Positions 1 to 6,221 of a stretch of DNA of 10,264 nt are shown in pieces. The notes beneath the pieces are model-generated. The model was not told the origin of the DNA and ran no database searches. It was given only the letters and a program-made list of their open reading frames with translations. How positions within the stretch are numbered: the stretch's first letter is position 1; each line of letters starts with the position of its first letter. The position numbers and the translations under genes were made by a program. Origin of the DNA: an uncultured Clostridia bacterium (lineage in GTDB: Bacteria; Bacillota; Clostridia; Christensenellales; Borkfalkiaceae); NCBI GenBank assembly GCA_934271725.1, contig CAKQSC010000034.1, positions 1 through 10,264 on the forward strand. Reading direction: 5' to 3'.

Positions 1-140
1 CTGCCGAAAGGCTGGTTGCGGTCAAGCCGTTCGTCCGATACAACCTGTTCGTCGCGGTCGGCGGGTTCGTTTTGGTCAAGTCTTTCGCCGCCGTCAATTT
101 GATCGGGGCGGTCGGCGGGCTTGCTTTTATCAAACCGTTC
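1..140 (-). repeat. 54-bp / 18-residue tandem repeat in the queT C-terminal tail
   Basis: Read on the minus strand, the tail has copy 1 at 87-140 (ERFDKSKPADRPDQIDGG), copy 2 at 33-86 (ERLDQNEPADRDEQVVSD) and the start of copy 3 at 1-32 (ERLDRNQPFG). Shared positions include E-R-(F/L)-D and P-A-D-R. The copies have diverged at the DNA level but keep exact 54-bp spacing. The array runs off the window, so the copy number is unknown. The segment is charged and follows the last membrane helix, so it should lie in solution. Confidence 0.85.
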
Positions 141-653
141 AGCCGATTCGTTGCGGAGCGGGGATTTAAGCGTAAGTTTTCGCATTGCGACGAACACGAG
201 AGTTCCGAGAACGCCCGATGACACCGCTTCGCCCAAAAAAATCCACGCCGCGTTGATGAAATAGAGCGTTTTAAGGTCGGTTACGGCAAGGTAAGTAAAC
301 GGCACGACGATTGCGTTGATGACGGACACGCACAGCGCGGAAAGGAATATTTTCAGCCCTTTGTTCTTTATAAACTTACCTATAAGAAGAACAAGAAGAG
401 AAGAAACGAGGGTGGCAAGCGTGCCGAAAACCACGTCAAGAATGCCGTTGCCGAAAAAGTTGGCTATAAGGCACCCTACCGTAAGTCCTACCACTGTTTC
501 GGGGAAGACGAGGGGTAAAAGAGTAAGACATTCGGAAACCCTTACCTGAAACTGCCCGTAAGATATGGGGGCTAAAAGAACGGTAAGAGTTGCGTAAAGA
601 CCGGCAGTGATTCCCATACGGCAAATTACTTTTGCCGTCAATGCTTTTTTCAT
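1..653 (-). CDS. queT: QueT-family ECF transporter S component, 3' end cut by window
   Basis: Substrate-binding membrane subunit of an energy-coupling-factor importer, expected to bring in a queuosine precursor (preQ0, preQ1 or queuine). I translated it by hand from ATG at 653. The frame is open to base 1, giving 217 residues with no stop. Residues 33-50 read GQFQVRVSECLTLLPLVF and are followed by a stretch around 71-81 (ILDVVFGTLAT). Both are typical of the QueT family (xFRxSExLTxLP, then G-LLD-hFGTLAT). About five to six hydrophobic segments lie between residues 13 and 157. After residue 160 the protein becomes hydrophilic and carries 18-residue repeats (separate entry), whereas family members usually end soon after the last helix. 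The start is supported by GAGG at 662-665, 8 nt upstream. The gene has its own promoter and structured leader and is divergent from the zinc-ribbon operon. Family assignment is firm; substrate is inferred from family and leader. Confidence 0.87.
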   Translation of the reverse strand, partial: MKKALTAKVICRMGITAGLYATLTVLLAPISYGQFQVRVSECLTLLPLVFPETVVGLTVGCLIANFFGNGILDVVFGTLATLVSSLLVLLIGKFIKNKGLKIFLSALCVSVINAIVVPFTYLAVTDLKTLYFINAAWIFLGEAVSSGVLGTLVFVAMRKLTLKSPLRNESAERFDKSKPADRPDQIDGGERLDQNEPADRDEQVVSDERLDRNQPFG

Positions 654-661
654 ATTAAATA

Positions 662-723
662 CCTCGGTTGTTTTATTGAAGTGTTTTCCGAAAACCTTCA
701 TATCGGGCGAGTTACGCCCTACG
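662..723 (-). promoter_or_regulatory. Structured queT leader, candidate preQ1-I-like riboswitch
   Basis: Between the predicted transcript start (about 723) and the queT ATG lie two hairpins. The distal one (701-730) pairs GGGCG with CGCCC around TAACT and can extend with TATC/GATA. The proximal one (679-700) pairs TGAAG with CTTCA. Its loop contains TCGG, which is complementary to CCGA at 664-667, beyond an A-rich linker (ATAAAACAA). That gives an H-type pseudoknot whose 3' strand contains the GAGG ribosome-binding site. A 5-bp stem, an A-rich third loop and a pseudoknot strand at the ribosome-binding site are the layout of class I preQ1 riboswitches, and preQ1 control of queT genes is known. 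GGUU after the stem and ACAC before its 3' strand also resemble the class, but the ligand-pairing C does not align cleanly with a full 5-bp stem, so this remains a candidate. Confidence 0.45.
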
Positions 724-729
724 CCGATA

Positions 730-758
730 AGTATACTATAAAACGTCGGGAAAAACAA
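730..758 (-). promoter_or_regulatory. Promoter for queT
   Basis: On the minus strand, TTGTTT (-35, 753-758) is followed after exactly 17 bp by TATACT (-10, 730-735). This is a sigma-A type promoter placing transcription start near 723. It leaves a leader of about 70 nt before the ATG. Confidence 0.75.
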
Positions 759-818
759 ACGATTAAAGGGGTAAGACGGGATTTTTTTGCATTATTCGGC
801 ATTTTTCCGCACCCTAAA

Positions 819-847
819 TTGACAAAGGGGAATAAACGTCGTATACT
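819..847 (+). promoter_or_regulatory. Promoter for the zinc-ribbon membrane operon
   Basis: A perfect TTGACA (819-824) is followed after 17 bp by TATACT (842-847). Transcription should start near 854, leaving only about 22 nt before the ATG at 876, with ribosome-binding site AGGGAG at 863-868. The stretch 759-818 between this promoter and the divergent queT promoter holds no gene, only AT-rich sequence. Confidence 0.85.
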
Positions 848-875
848 GTTATTATCATAATAAGGGAGAAAAATT

Positions 876-1823
876 ATGACTTGTAACGGTTGCGGAGATA
901 ATAACTTCGAGGAAAGAAAAGATTTGGCAAACGTCAACGACGCTGAGGGAAAAACGGTTACCGTTTGCGACGAAAAGTCCGAAACGAAAACGGACAAGGT
1001 GTTGTTTTTCGTTAAAAACGGGCTTATTTTATTTTCGGCGGTGCTCGCTTTTATAGGCTTGTTCGTTTCGGGAACAAGATTAGGAAAAGACGAATGGTTC
1101 TTTTTAGCAGAGCATAAAGGTCTCGTTGCTTGTACCGGCAAAACGGTATTGCTCGTTGTGTTTATACTCTCGGCGGTAGGCTCTTTTGCCCTCCTGTTAA
1201 CGTCGGCGATATTGTTTGCGAAAAAGAAGAAAGATATTTCGGCATACGCTTATTCGGCGGTTTTAATATCGCTTGTCGGCACGGCTTCTTATATGTCGCT
1301 GGAAACTTCCGGCGGTTTGGCAAGGGCGATGGAAGCGATGATTATTTTGTCCTTTATCATACTCGGGGCGTCGATTGCGATTTCTTGCGTTTCGGCGTAT
1401 AGGGAAGATAAAAAAGGTTTATGCCTTGAAATTATGAAAGGACTCATTACGGCGGTTCTCGCCGTTTCGGTTATCTCGTTCGGTTTCCCTGCCGTCTATG
1501 AAATAAAAATAGGCATTTTCGCTATTTGCAGAGAAATGTCGGGTTGGCCTACGATACTTATCGTAATTTGTTTTTTGGCGGGGCTTTTCATAACGGCGGT
1601 TTCCGGAATAACGAAAGCGTTTTTGAAAGACAAAACGTCGGTTGCGCTTGCCTGCGTCGGTTTGTTTTTGCAAATGGTTGTATACGGAGGCGTTGTGGCA
1701 TTGTTCCGCGGAGCGGAGATTATTCCCGATTATATTATAGGTATGGCTGTTTCTCTTATTGGCTGTATTCTCAATATCGTACATACTAGTTTAAAAAGAA
1801 AAGCGAATAAACAAGCGATTTAA
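876..1823 (+). CDS. Zinc-ribbon-like N-terminus plus 8-helix membrane protein, unknown function
   Basis: I do not recognise a characterised family. The 315-residue protein starts with CNGC (C3, C6), a lone zinc-knuckle pair. C31 is the only other cysteine before the membrane part. A charged linker (ETKTDKVLFFVKNGL, residues 36-50) leads to eight predicted membrane segments at roughly 50-66, 89-114, 120-141, 154-174, 186-205, 225-246, 255-277 and 286-303, ending in a basic tail (LKRKANK). The start at 876 is supported by AGGGAG 7 nt upstream. The next gene begins 30 nt after the stop with no terminator between, so the two are co-transcribed. The linker and helix order match the next gene closely, so they are paralogues. 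No transport, enzyme or sensor motif is visible. The cytoplasmic zinc-knuckle plus membrane layout is common in Bacillota proteins of unknown role. Confidence 0.8.
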   Translation: MTCNGCGDNNFEERKDLANVNDAEGKTVTVCDEKSETKTDKVLFFVKNGLILFSAVLAFIGLFVSGTRLGKDEWFFLAEHKGLVACTGKTVLLVVFILSAVGSFALLLTSAILFAKKKKDISAYAYSAVLISLVGTASYMSLETSGGLARAMEAMIILSFIILGASIAISCVSAYREDKKGLCLEIMKGLITAVLAVSVISFGFPAVYEIKIGIFAICREMSGWPTILIVICFLAGLFITAVSGITKAFLKDKTSVALACVGLFLQMVVYGGVVALFRGAEIIPDYIIGMAVSLIGCILNIVHTSLKRKANKQAI

Positions 1824-1841
1824 CCGTTTGATATTCAAATG

Positions 1842-1847
1842 AAGGGA
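1842..1847 (+). promoter_or_regulatory. Ribosome-binding site of the second zinc-ribbon gene
   Basis: AAGGGA lies 6 nt before the ATG at 1854, inside the 30-nt gap after the upstream stop codon. It fixes the start and supports translation from a shared transcript. Confidence 0.7.
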
Positions 1848-1853
1848 AAATAA

Positions 1854-3827
1854 ATGATTTGTAATAAGTGTGGGGCGGTAACCCCCGACGAAGAGAAAGT
1901 CTGCGTTAGTTGTGGCGAAAGTTTTGAAAAAAAATCGGTCGGCGACGCGGAGAAAAAAGAAACGAAAACGGATAAGGTTTTGTTCTACGTCAAAAACGGA
2001 CTTGCCTTGCTTTCGCTGTTGTTTGCACTTGTCGGCACGTTGGTTGTCGGCGGGAGAATGAAGGTGGCAGGCGTAGTCGTTAACATAACTCTGTTGAACA
2101 ATTATTCCGCCTTGTTCGGTTCTTCTGCAAGTAAAATAATAATGGAGACGATGCAGATTTTGTCCTTCGTCGCGTTGGCGTTACTGCTTGTTTCGTCCTC
2201 GCTTATTTTTGCTTTAAAGAAGAAACGCGTTTGTGGCTTTGCTCTTGCGGGCATGCTTGCGTTTGTGGCGGAACTTGCCTTCTTTTCGTCTGTTTTTTCA
2301 ATGGCGACGGGAACCGAATTGACGCTGAATTCGTCTACTGTGGCGATGCTTTCGCTTTGCTTTTTGTTTTCGGCGGGTTCGTTTGTATTAGAAGAGATTT
2401 CTTCTGCAAGAAAAGGCAATAAGGGGATTGTTACCCGCGCGTTCGGTGGCGGTTCGGTATTTATTACCGCGATTGCCGTTCTTGCGTTCGGATTTTATGC
2501 CACGGTAGACGTCGACGGTATAATTTACGGCGCTTGCGCGGTGTTTGAGAAAGCCCCGTCCGACGGATATGCCATTGCTACGCTGACCGTTTTGGTTGCG
2601 GGTATTTTGGGGTTGCTTTTGTCGGGTATATTGAAGATATTCGATAAGAATACGGCTTCTGCGACGTTGTCGTTCGTAAGTATAGTGTTGCAAATAGCGA
2701 CGTTCGTATTCTGTCAGACTGCGCTTGGCTCGCAATGCAAGGATGTCGCCGTTTCGTATATTATAAGTATAATTATTTCCTTCTTCGCATTTGCCGTAAA
2801 TATAACTCATCGCACGCTTGCGGAAAACGTCGTGTCGACTTCCGACGGCGAAAAGAGAATAGGGGCAAAGGTGTTTTTCTCGTTAAAGAACTGCTCGGCG
2901 TTGGTTGTCGGCGCGTTGGCATTTGTCGGCTCTTTCGTAATAGGTTGTTCGATTACGGAATCGGGTACGGTTACAAGAAAATTGCTTTTGGACAACTGGG
3001 CTTTCTTCTCGCCCGATTACGAGATAAGAGTCGTAACGGAAGTCTTGCAGATTTTTTGCATAACGGCAACTTTCGCAACGGTATTGACCGCAACGTTGCT
3101 GTTTTTGTTCAAAAACAAAAACGCAAGTAAATGTGCGGTCGCAAGTTTGATTATATACGCAATTCCGTTAACGTTGTTTTTGTCGAACTTCGACAAACCG
3201 GACGGAACGAAAGTCGCTTTGTCGTCCGAAACGTTGTCGGTTTCGGTATTGTGCTTTGTGCTTACGGCGACGGTTGTAGTCGCGTCTTGCGTGCAAAAGA
3301 TTTTAAACGACAAGAAAGAATTAAAGTCGCAGATTTTAAAGTGCTTTACCGTGCTTATGCTTTGCGTTTCCCTTATATTGTTCGGGCTTCCCGCGATAAA
3401 ATCGACTATACAGGCAACGAGCGCGTCGGATAAGACGAACGTAAATTCGGGCATTATGGCTTCGTTTTATCTCACGCAGAAGGTACTTTCCGACTGGTCG
3501 CTCTCACTCTGCATTTCGGGAATATTCCTCACGGCGGTTTCGGCTGTGCTTAAAAATGCGGATAAAGACGGGGCTTCCCTTATAACGGATATCGTGGCGG
3601 TTGTTTTTCAGATAATAGCGTTGATTCTTATGTACGTCGGCGTTTCGGAATTTTTCGGCGGATACGGTTATTATTACGGTTTAAGCGACGCGTATTACCA
3701 TTGGGTTACGGTTTCGGCGGGGTATATCGTCGGTATATGTGTTTCGGCGGTTGCGCTTGTTCTCAATACGGTACACGTAGTAAAAAAAAGAAAAACGGCA
3801 GAATCGGATAAACTGCTCGGTAAATAA
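1854..3827 (+). CDS. Zinc-ribbon protein with two tandem 8-helix membrane modules, unknown function
   Basis: This 657-residue protein begins with an intact four-cysteine zinc ribbon (C3-x2-C6 and C17-x2-C20). Two membrane modules follow. Module 1 spans about residues 41-325, opening KVLFYVKNGLALLS and closing YIISIIISFFAFAVNITHRT. Module 2 spans about 339-645, opening KVFFSLKNCSALV and closing YIVGICVSAVALVLNTVHVV. Each has about eight hydrophobic segments, a lysine-rich cytoplasmic loop after the second helix (KKK or KNKN) and a (A/L)FGhxA helix near the middle, for some 16 helices in all. The upstream gene's single module shares the same opening and closing signatures, so the family seems to have grown by duplication. 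The protein is rich in Ser, Thr, Val and Leu, with no recognisable catalytic motif. Function is unknown; a membrane scaffold or sensor is only speculation. Confidence 0.82.
   Translation: MICNKCGAVTPDEEKVCVSCGESFEKKSVGDAEKKETKTDKVLFYVKNGLALLSLLFALVGTLVVGGRMKVAGVVVNITLLNNYSALFGSSASKIIMETMQILSFVALALLLVSSSLIFALKKKRVCGFALAGMLAFVAELAFFSSVFSMATGTELTLNSSTVAMLSLCFLFSAGSFVLEEISSARKGNKGIVTRAFGGGSVFITAIAVLAFGFYATVDVDGIIYGACAVFEKAPSDGYAIATLTVLVAGILGLLLSGILKIFDKNTASATLSFVSIVLQIATFVFCQTALGSQCKDVAVSYIISIIISFFAFAVNITHRTLAENVVSTSDGEKRIGAKVFFSLKNCSALVVGALAFVGSFVIGCSITESGTVTRKLLLDNWAFFSPDYEIRVVTEVLQIFCITATFATVLTATLLFLFKNKNASKCAVASLIIYAIPLTLFLSNFDKPDGTKVALSSETLSVSVLCFVLTATVVVASCVQKILNDKKELKSQILKCFTVLMLCVSLILFGLPAIKSTIQATSASDKTNVNSGIMASFYLTQKVLSDWSLSLCISGIFLTAVSAVLKNADKDGASLITDIVAVVFQIIALILMYVGVSEFFGGYGYYYGLSDAYYHWVTVSAGYIVGICVSAVALVLNTVHVVKKRKTAESDKLLGK
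2868..3795 (+). repeat. Second copy of the 8-helix module within the 657-aa protein
   Basis: Residues 339-647 repeat the layout of residues 41-325 of the same protein and of residues 41-307 of the upstream protein. The anchors are K-V-h-F-x-h-K-N at the start, FG(F/L)xA mid-module, an SGI(F/L) segment before the seventh helix, and N-(I/T)-(T/V)-H after the last helix. The duplication is visible at protein level and is old, since the DNA copies have diverged. Confidence 0.7.
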
Positions 3828-3832
3828 ATCAA

Positions 3833-3863
3833 TACGGCGGATACGTGCTTCGTATCCGCCGTA
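3833..3863 (+). terminator. 13-bp perfect hairpin between convergent genes
   Basis: TACGGCGGATACG (3833-3845) pairs perfectly with CGTATCCGCCGTA (3851-3863) around a TGCTT loop. It sits 5 nt after the stop of the zinc-ribbon gene and about 110 nt beyond the stop of the convergent DUF523 gene. Neither side has a strong T-tract (TAAATATTATAT on plus, TTGATTTATTTA on minus). It is probably a bidirectional terminator of modest strength. The rest of 3864-3974 shows no gene or clear signal. Confidence 0.6.
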
Positions 3864-3974
3864 AATATTATATACCGTAAAAACGTTCGTTATCTTTTTG
3901 CCGTACCGCGACAATTTGCAAAAAGCGCGTAAATATAGGCGTTTCGGCAGGGCTCCTGTTATTCTTGCCCGATA

Positions 3975-4394
3975 TCATAAATCGTTTTCGGTAACGACTT
4001 TAAAACCGTTTTCTTTAAGAAGTTCCGCCGTAGTGCCGTCGCCTTTAATCTTGTTGCCCGTAAAAGTGCCGTCGTAAATTATTCCCGCACCGCAAGAGGG
4101 GCTTTGCGCCTTTAACACGCAACAATCGACGCCGTTTGCTTTCGCTATTTCAAGGGTGAGTTTCGCTCCGCGCAAATATTCCTCCGTAACGTCCGCGCCT
4201 TGGTTATTCATAACTTTGCCGTTTATGCGTTCGCCGGGAAATCTCGGGGTGGGCAGTCCGCCCAACTGTTCGGGGCAGACGGGAATTAAAATATTGTCTT
4301 TACCGAGTTCTACGACTTTTTCCGAAAGTCTGTTGTCGCCGAGGTATCTGCAATTATACCCCAAAAGGCACGCGCTTACTAAAATCTTTTTCAT
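3975..4394 (-). CDS. DUF523 / TudS-family thiouracil desulfidase-like protein
   Basis: Family members studied as TudS use a [4Fe-4S] cluster to remove sulfur from thiouracil or 4-thio-UMP, returning uracil or UMP. The 139-residue protein shows the full DUF523 signature: SACLLGYNCRY (C9, C15), PVCPEQLGGLPTPR (C40, E42) and LKAQSPSCG (C101). C9, C40 and C101 match the three cluster cysteines of the family. E42 and the serines beside C101 match the reported active-site Glu and Ser. An extra C91-C92 pair is present. The start at 4394 is chosen because AAGGAG (4402-4407) sits 7 nt upstream and the family begins MKxhLVSACLLG. An in-frame ATG at 4478 would add a non-family, asparagine-rich stretch and lies beyond the promoter. 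The gene is divergent from the uracil permease, which fits a role in uracil recovery. Family is certain; substrate is inferred. Confidence 0.88.
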   Translation of the reverse strand: MKKILVSACLLGYNCRYLGDNRLSEKVVELGKDNILIPVCPEQLGGLPTPRFPGERINGKVMNNQGADVTEEYLRGAKLTLEIAKANGVDCCVLKAQSPSCGAGIIYDGTFTGNKIKGDGTTAELLKENGFKVVTENDL

Positions 4395-4417
4395 AACCTC
4401 TCTCCTTGTGCTATTTA

Positions 4418-4446
4418 AGTGTAACACAAAATTAAATAAAAAACAA
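4418..4446 (-). promoter_or_regulatory. Promoter for the DUF523/TudS gene
   Basis: On the minus strand, TTGTTT (4441-4446) and TACACT (4418-4423) are separated by 17 bp. Transcription would begin near 4411, giving a leader of about 17 nt that contains the AAGGAG site. This also argues against the in-frame ATG at 4478. Confidence 0.6.
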
Positions 4447-4467
4447 TTAAAAAAATGAATAAAACGG

Positions 4468-4496
4468 TTGACAAACATTTTTTGAAGTGATAGTAT
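4468..4496 (+). promoter_or_regulatory. Promoter for the uracil permease
   Basis: A perfect TTGACA (4468-4473) is followed after 17 bp by TAGTAT (4491-4496). The start point would be near 4503, so the transcript has an unusually long leader of about 140 nt before the permease ATG. Confidence 0.75.
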
Positions 4497-4502
4497 ATAG
4501 GA

Positions 4503-4574
4503 AAATGAAATCTTTAAGGGCGATACGGGATATCGACAAGATTGTTATAACTGTTTACGTAAGTAAGTTTATAA
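4503..4574 (+). promoter_or_regulatory. Structured permease leader, possible uncharacterised riboswitch or attenuator sensor
   Basis: The leader can fold into two stacked elements. The first pairs AATCTT (4509-4514) with AAGATT (4538-4543) and encloses an asymmetric internal loop (TAAGGG) and a hairpin, CGATA/TATCG around CGGGA (4521-4535). The second pairs TTATAACT (4545-4552) with AGTTTATAA (4566-4574), leaving one bulged T. A terminator-like hairpin follows at once. I see no purine-riboswitch core and no PyrR-binding AGAGAGG loop. An enclosed internal loop, a second stem and a terminator match the general plan of ligand-sensing leaders, but no known class is recognised. Confidence 0.4.
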
Positions 4575-4576
4575 TG

Positions 4577-4609
4577 CCTTGCCGTGCCGTGCGCCGTCAA
4601 GGTTTTTTT
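4577..4609 (+). terminator. Attenuator-type terminator in the permease leader
   Basis: CCTTG (4577-4581) pairs with CAAGG (4598-4602), followed by seven T (4603-4609), all 33 nt or more upstream of the permease ATG and downstream of its promoter. The stem is short and its interior pairs weakly, but the T-tract position is right for conditional termination. CAAG at 4537-4540, partly inside the upstream stem, could instead pair with CTTG at 4578-4581. That would be a possible switch between two folds. Confidence 0.5.
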
Positions 4610-4642
4610 ATTCGGTAATTTAAGGAAAAGGAGAAAATAAAA

Positions 4643-6115
4643 ATGCAACTTACTTACGGTATCAAAGACAGACCTAAGTTCGGAAAGAACCTCGTGTTCG
4701 CTTTCCAGCAGATGATCGCCATAATGGCGGCGACCTTACTTGTTCCTATACTTGTTTCCGCGGCGGGACTTAAATGCGATCCGGCGGCGGCGCTTTTCGG
4801 AGCGGGCGCGGGTACGATTGTTTACTTACTCTTCACAAAGTTTAAAAGCCCGGTGTTTTTGGGAAGTTCCTTTACTTTCCTCGGCGCGCTCTGTGCTGCC
4901 GCGGGACAGAATTACGGCTACTGGGGTTTGATAATCGGCGTAGCATTCGCGGGACTTACTTATGCGGTAATCGCTCTTGTCATTAAGTTTGTAGGCTCGG
5001 GTTGGATAAAGAAACTTCTTCCCCACGTTATAATAGGACCTATCCTTGCGATAATCGGTCTTTCCCTTTCCGGAACGGCGGGCAGTTGGATGATGAAGAA
5101 CGGCGGTTCCGATTACAGCCTTTGGTACGTGTTTGTAGGACTCTTTACTTTCTTTGCAATAGTTGTAGCGTCCATAAAAGGTAAAGGAATGGCAAAACTC
5201 ATACCGTTCATTATAGGTATCGGCGCGGGATTTGTCGTCGCTCTTATAATAACGGGTTTCGGCTATATCAACGACAGCGAGTTCTGCCTTGCAATGAGAT
5301 TAGTCAATTTTGACGGTATCTCGGCTCGTTTCAGCCCCGTCAGATTCCAAAGTTTCTTCGACTATCCTAAGTTTACGATAGTGGAAGCGATAAGAACAAG
5401 CGGTACCTATGCTAAAATAGACGGCGCGATGATAGGTAACCTTGCGTTACTCTTTATACCTATCGCGGTTGTAGAACTCGCTCAACACATTTCCGACCAC
5501 GAAAACCTTTCCAACATAGTCGAAAAAGACCTTCTCGAAGACCCTGGTTTGCACAGAACGCTTCTCGGCGACGGCATAGGCTCTATTGCGGGTGCGATTT
5601 TCGGCGGTTGTGCGAACACGACTTACGGCGAATCGATAAGTTGCGTAGCGCTTTCCAAAAACGCTTCGACGATGACCATACTTACCACCGCGATTATGTG
5701 TATGGTAATATCTTTCATCGCTCCCTTCGTAGAAATAATCAATATGCTTCCTAAATGCGTAATGGGCGGAGCGTGCATAGCGATGTACGGTTTCATCTCG
5801 GTAAGCGGACTTCAAATGCTTAAAGACGTAGACCTTTCGGACAACAGAAACCTCTACCCCGTAGCGGCAATACTCGTAATCGGTATCGGCGGAGTAACCT
5901 TAGACTTCGGTACCAACAAACTTACGGGCGGAGCGCTCTTCCAACTTACATCGCTTGCGGTTGCTATGATAGTAGGTATCCTTATCAACCTTATCACGCA
6001 CAGCGGTAAAGACAAAGACACGAAAGTCGACAACGGAGCGATACAGGAAAAATTGCCCGATATGAAGTTTGAAAACGAAAAAACGGACGAAGTTGCATCG
6101 ACGGATAAAGAATAA
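4643..6115 (+). CDS. uraA: Uracil/xanthine permease, NCS2 family
   Basis: Inner-membrane nucleobase:proton symporter of the UraA/PyrP type, expected to import uracil. The 490-residue protein opens with the family start (YGIKDRPKFGKNLVFAFQQM), has about 14 hydrophobic segments, and carries the signature NTTYGESI (E330), which matches the substrate-binding Glu290 of E. coli UraA. The helix-8 motif reads VVELAQHISDH. E. coli UraA has Glu241 where this protein has Q281. A hydrophilic, lysine/glutamate-rich tail of about 35 residues follows the last helix. The start is fixed by AAGGAG at 4628-4633. It has its own promoter, a structured leader with attenuator and a downstream hairpin, so it is a single-gene unit. 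It sits between tudS-like and upp, which fits uracil salvage. Xanthine or another base cannot be excluded. Confidence 0.9.
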   Translation: MQLTYGIKDRPKFGKNLVFAFQQMIAIMAATLLVPILVSAAGLKCDPAAALFGAGAGTIVYLLFTKFKSPVFLGSSFTFLGALCAAAGQNYGYWGLIIGVAFAGLTYAVIALVIKFVGSGWIKKLLPHVIIGPILAIIGLSLSGTAGSWMMKNGGSDYSLWYVFVGLFTFFAIVVASIKGKGMAKLIPFIIGIGAGFVVALIITGFGYINDSEFCLAMRLVNFDGISARFSPVRFQSFFDYPKFTIVEAIRTSGTYAKIDGAMIGNLALLFIPIAVVELAQHISDHENLSNIVEKDLLEDPGLHRTLLGDGIGSIAGAIFGGCANTTYGESISCVALSKNASTMTILTTAIMCMVISFIAPFVEIINMLPKCVMGGACIAMYGFISVSGLQMLKDVDLSDNRNLYPVAAILVIGIGGVTLDFGTNKLTGGALFQLTSLAVAMIVGILINLITHSGKDKDTKVDNGAIQEKLPDMKFENEKTDEVASTDKE

Positions 6116-6127
6116 TTAAAAAGACTG

Positions 6128-6154
6128 CCCGTCGGGAAGAAAGTTCCCGACGGG
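6128..6154 (+). terminator. Terminator after the uracil permease
   Basis: CCCGTCGGGAA (6128-6138) pairs over 11 bp with TTCCCGACGGG (6144-6154) around GAAAG. It lies 12 nt after the permease stop. The tail (TAAGTTTAT) is only moderately T-rich. It separates the permease from upp, which has its own promoter immediately downstream. Confidence 0.7.
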
Positions 6155-6165
6155 TAAGTTTATGC

Positions 6166-6194
6166 TTGCAACGGCCGTTCAAATATGGTATAAT
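6166..6194 (+). promoter_or_regulatory. Promoter for upp
   Basis: TTGCAA (6166-6171), a 17-bp spacer and a perfect TATAAT (6189-6194). Transcription should begin near 6201, right before the AGAAGG ribosome-binding site at 6208-6213. Confidence 0.75.
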
Positions 6195-6221
6195 AAATAA
6201 AAATCAAAGAAGGTAATCTCT

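Noticed and set aside
1..140. CRISPR array suggested by regular 54-bp spacing
   Set aside because: The units are contiguous with no spacers, are diverged, and stay in frame with the queT coding sequence, so they are protein repeats.
759..818. Small RNA or peptide gene between the divergent promoters
   Set aside because: Only AT-rich sequence is present, with no ribosome-binding site plus start, hairpin plus T-tract, or further promoter.
719..1141. 140-residue minus-strand frame crossing the queT-zinc ribbon intergenic region
   Set aside because: It runs antisense through the promoters and the first zinc-ribbon gene, has no ribosome-binding site or recognisable domain, and its composition looks like a shadow of the opposite strand.
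4395..4478. 28-residue N-terminal extension of the DUF523 protein from an in-frame ATG at 4478
   Set aside because: It precedes the conserved family start, overlaps the predicted promoters of both divergent genes, and lacks a good ribosome-binding site.
4503..4642. Known purine riboswitch or PyrR-binding site in the permease leader
   Set aside because: The conserved purine-aptamer junction bases and the PyrR AGAGAGG loop are both absent on reading the leader.
5447..5815. Antisense 122-residue frame within the permease gene
   Set aside because: It is rich in Arg and Tyr, as expected from reading the complement of the permease codons, with no start signal or domain.
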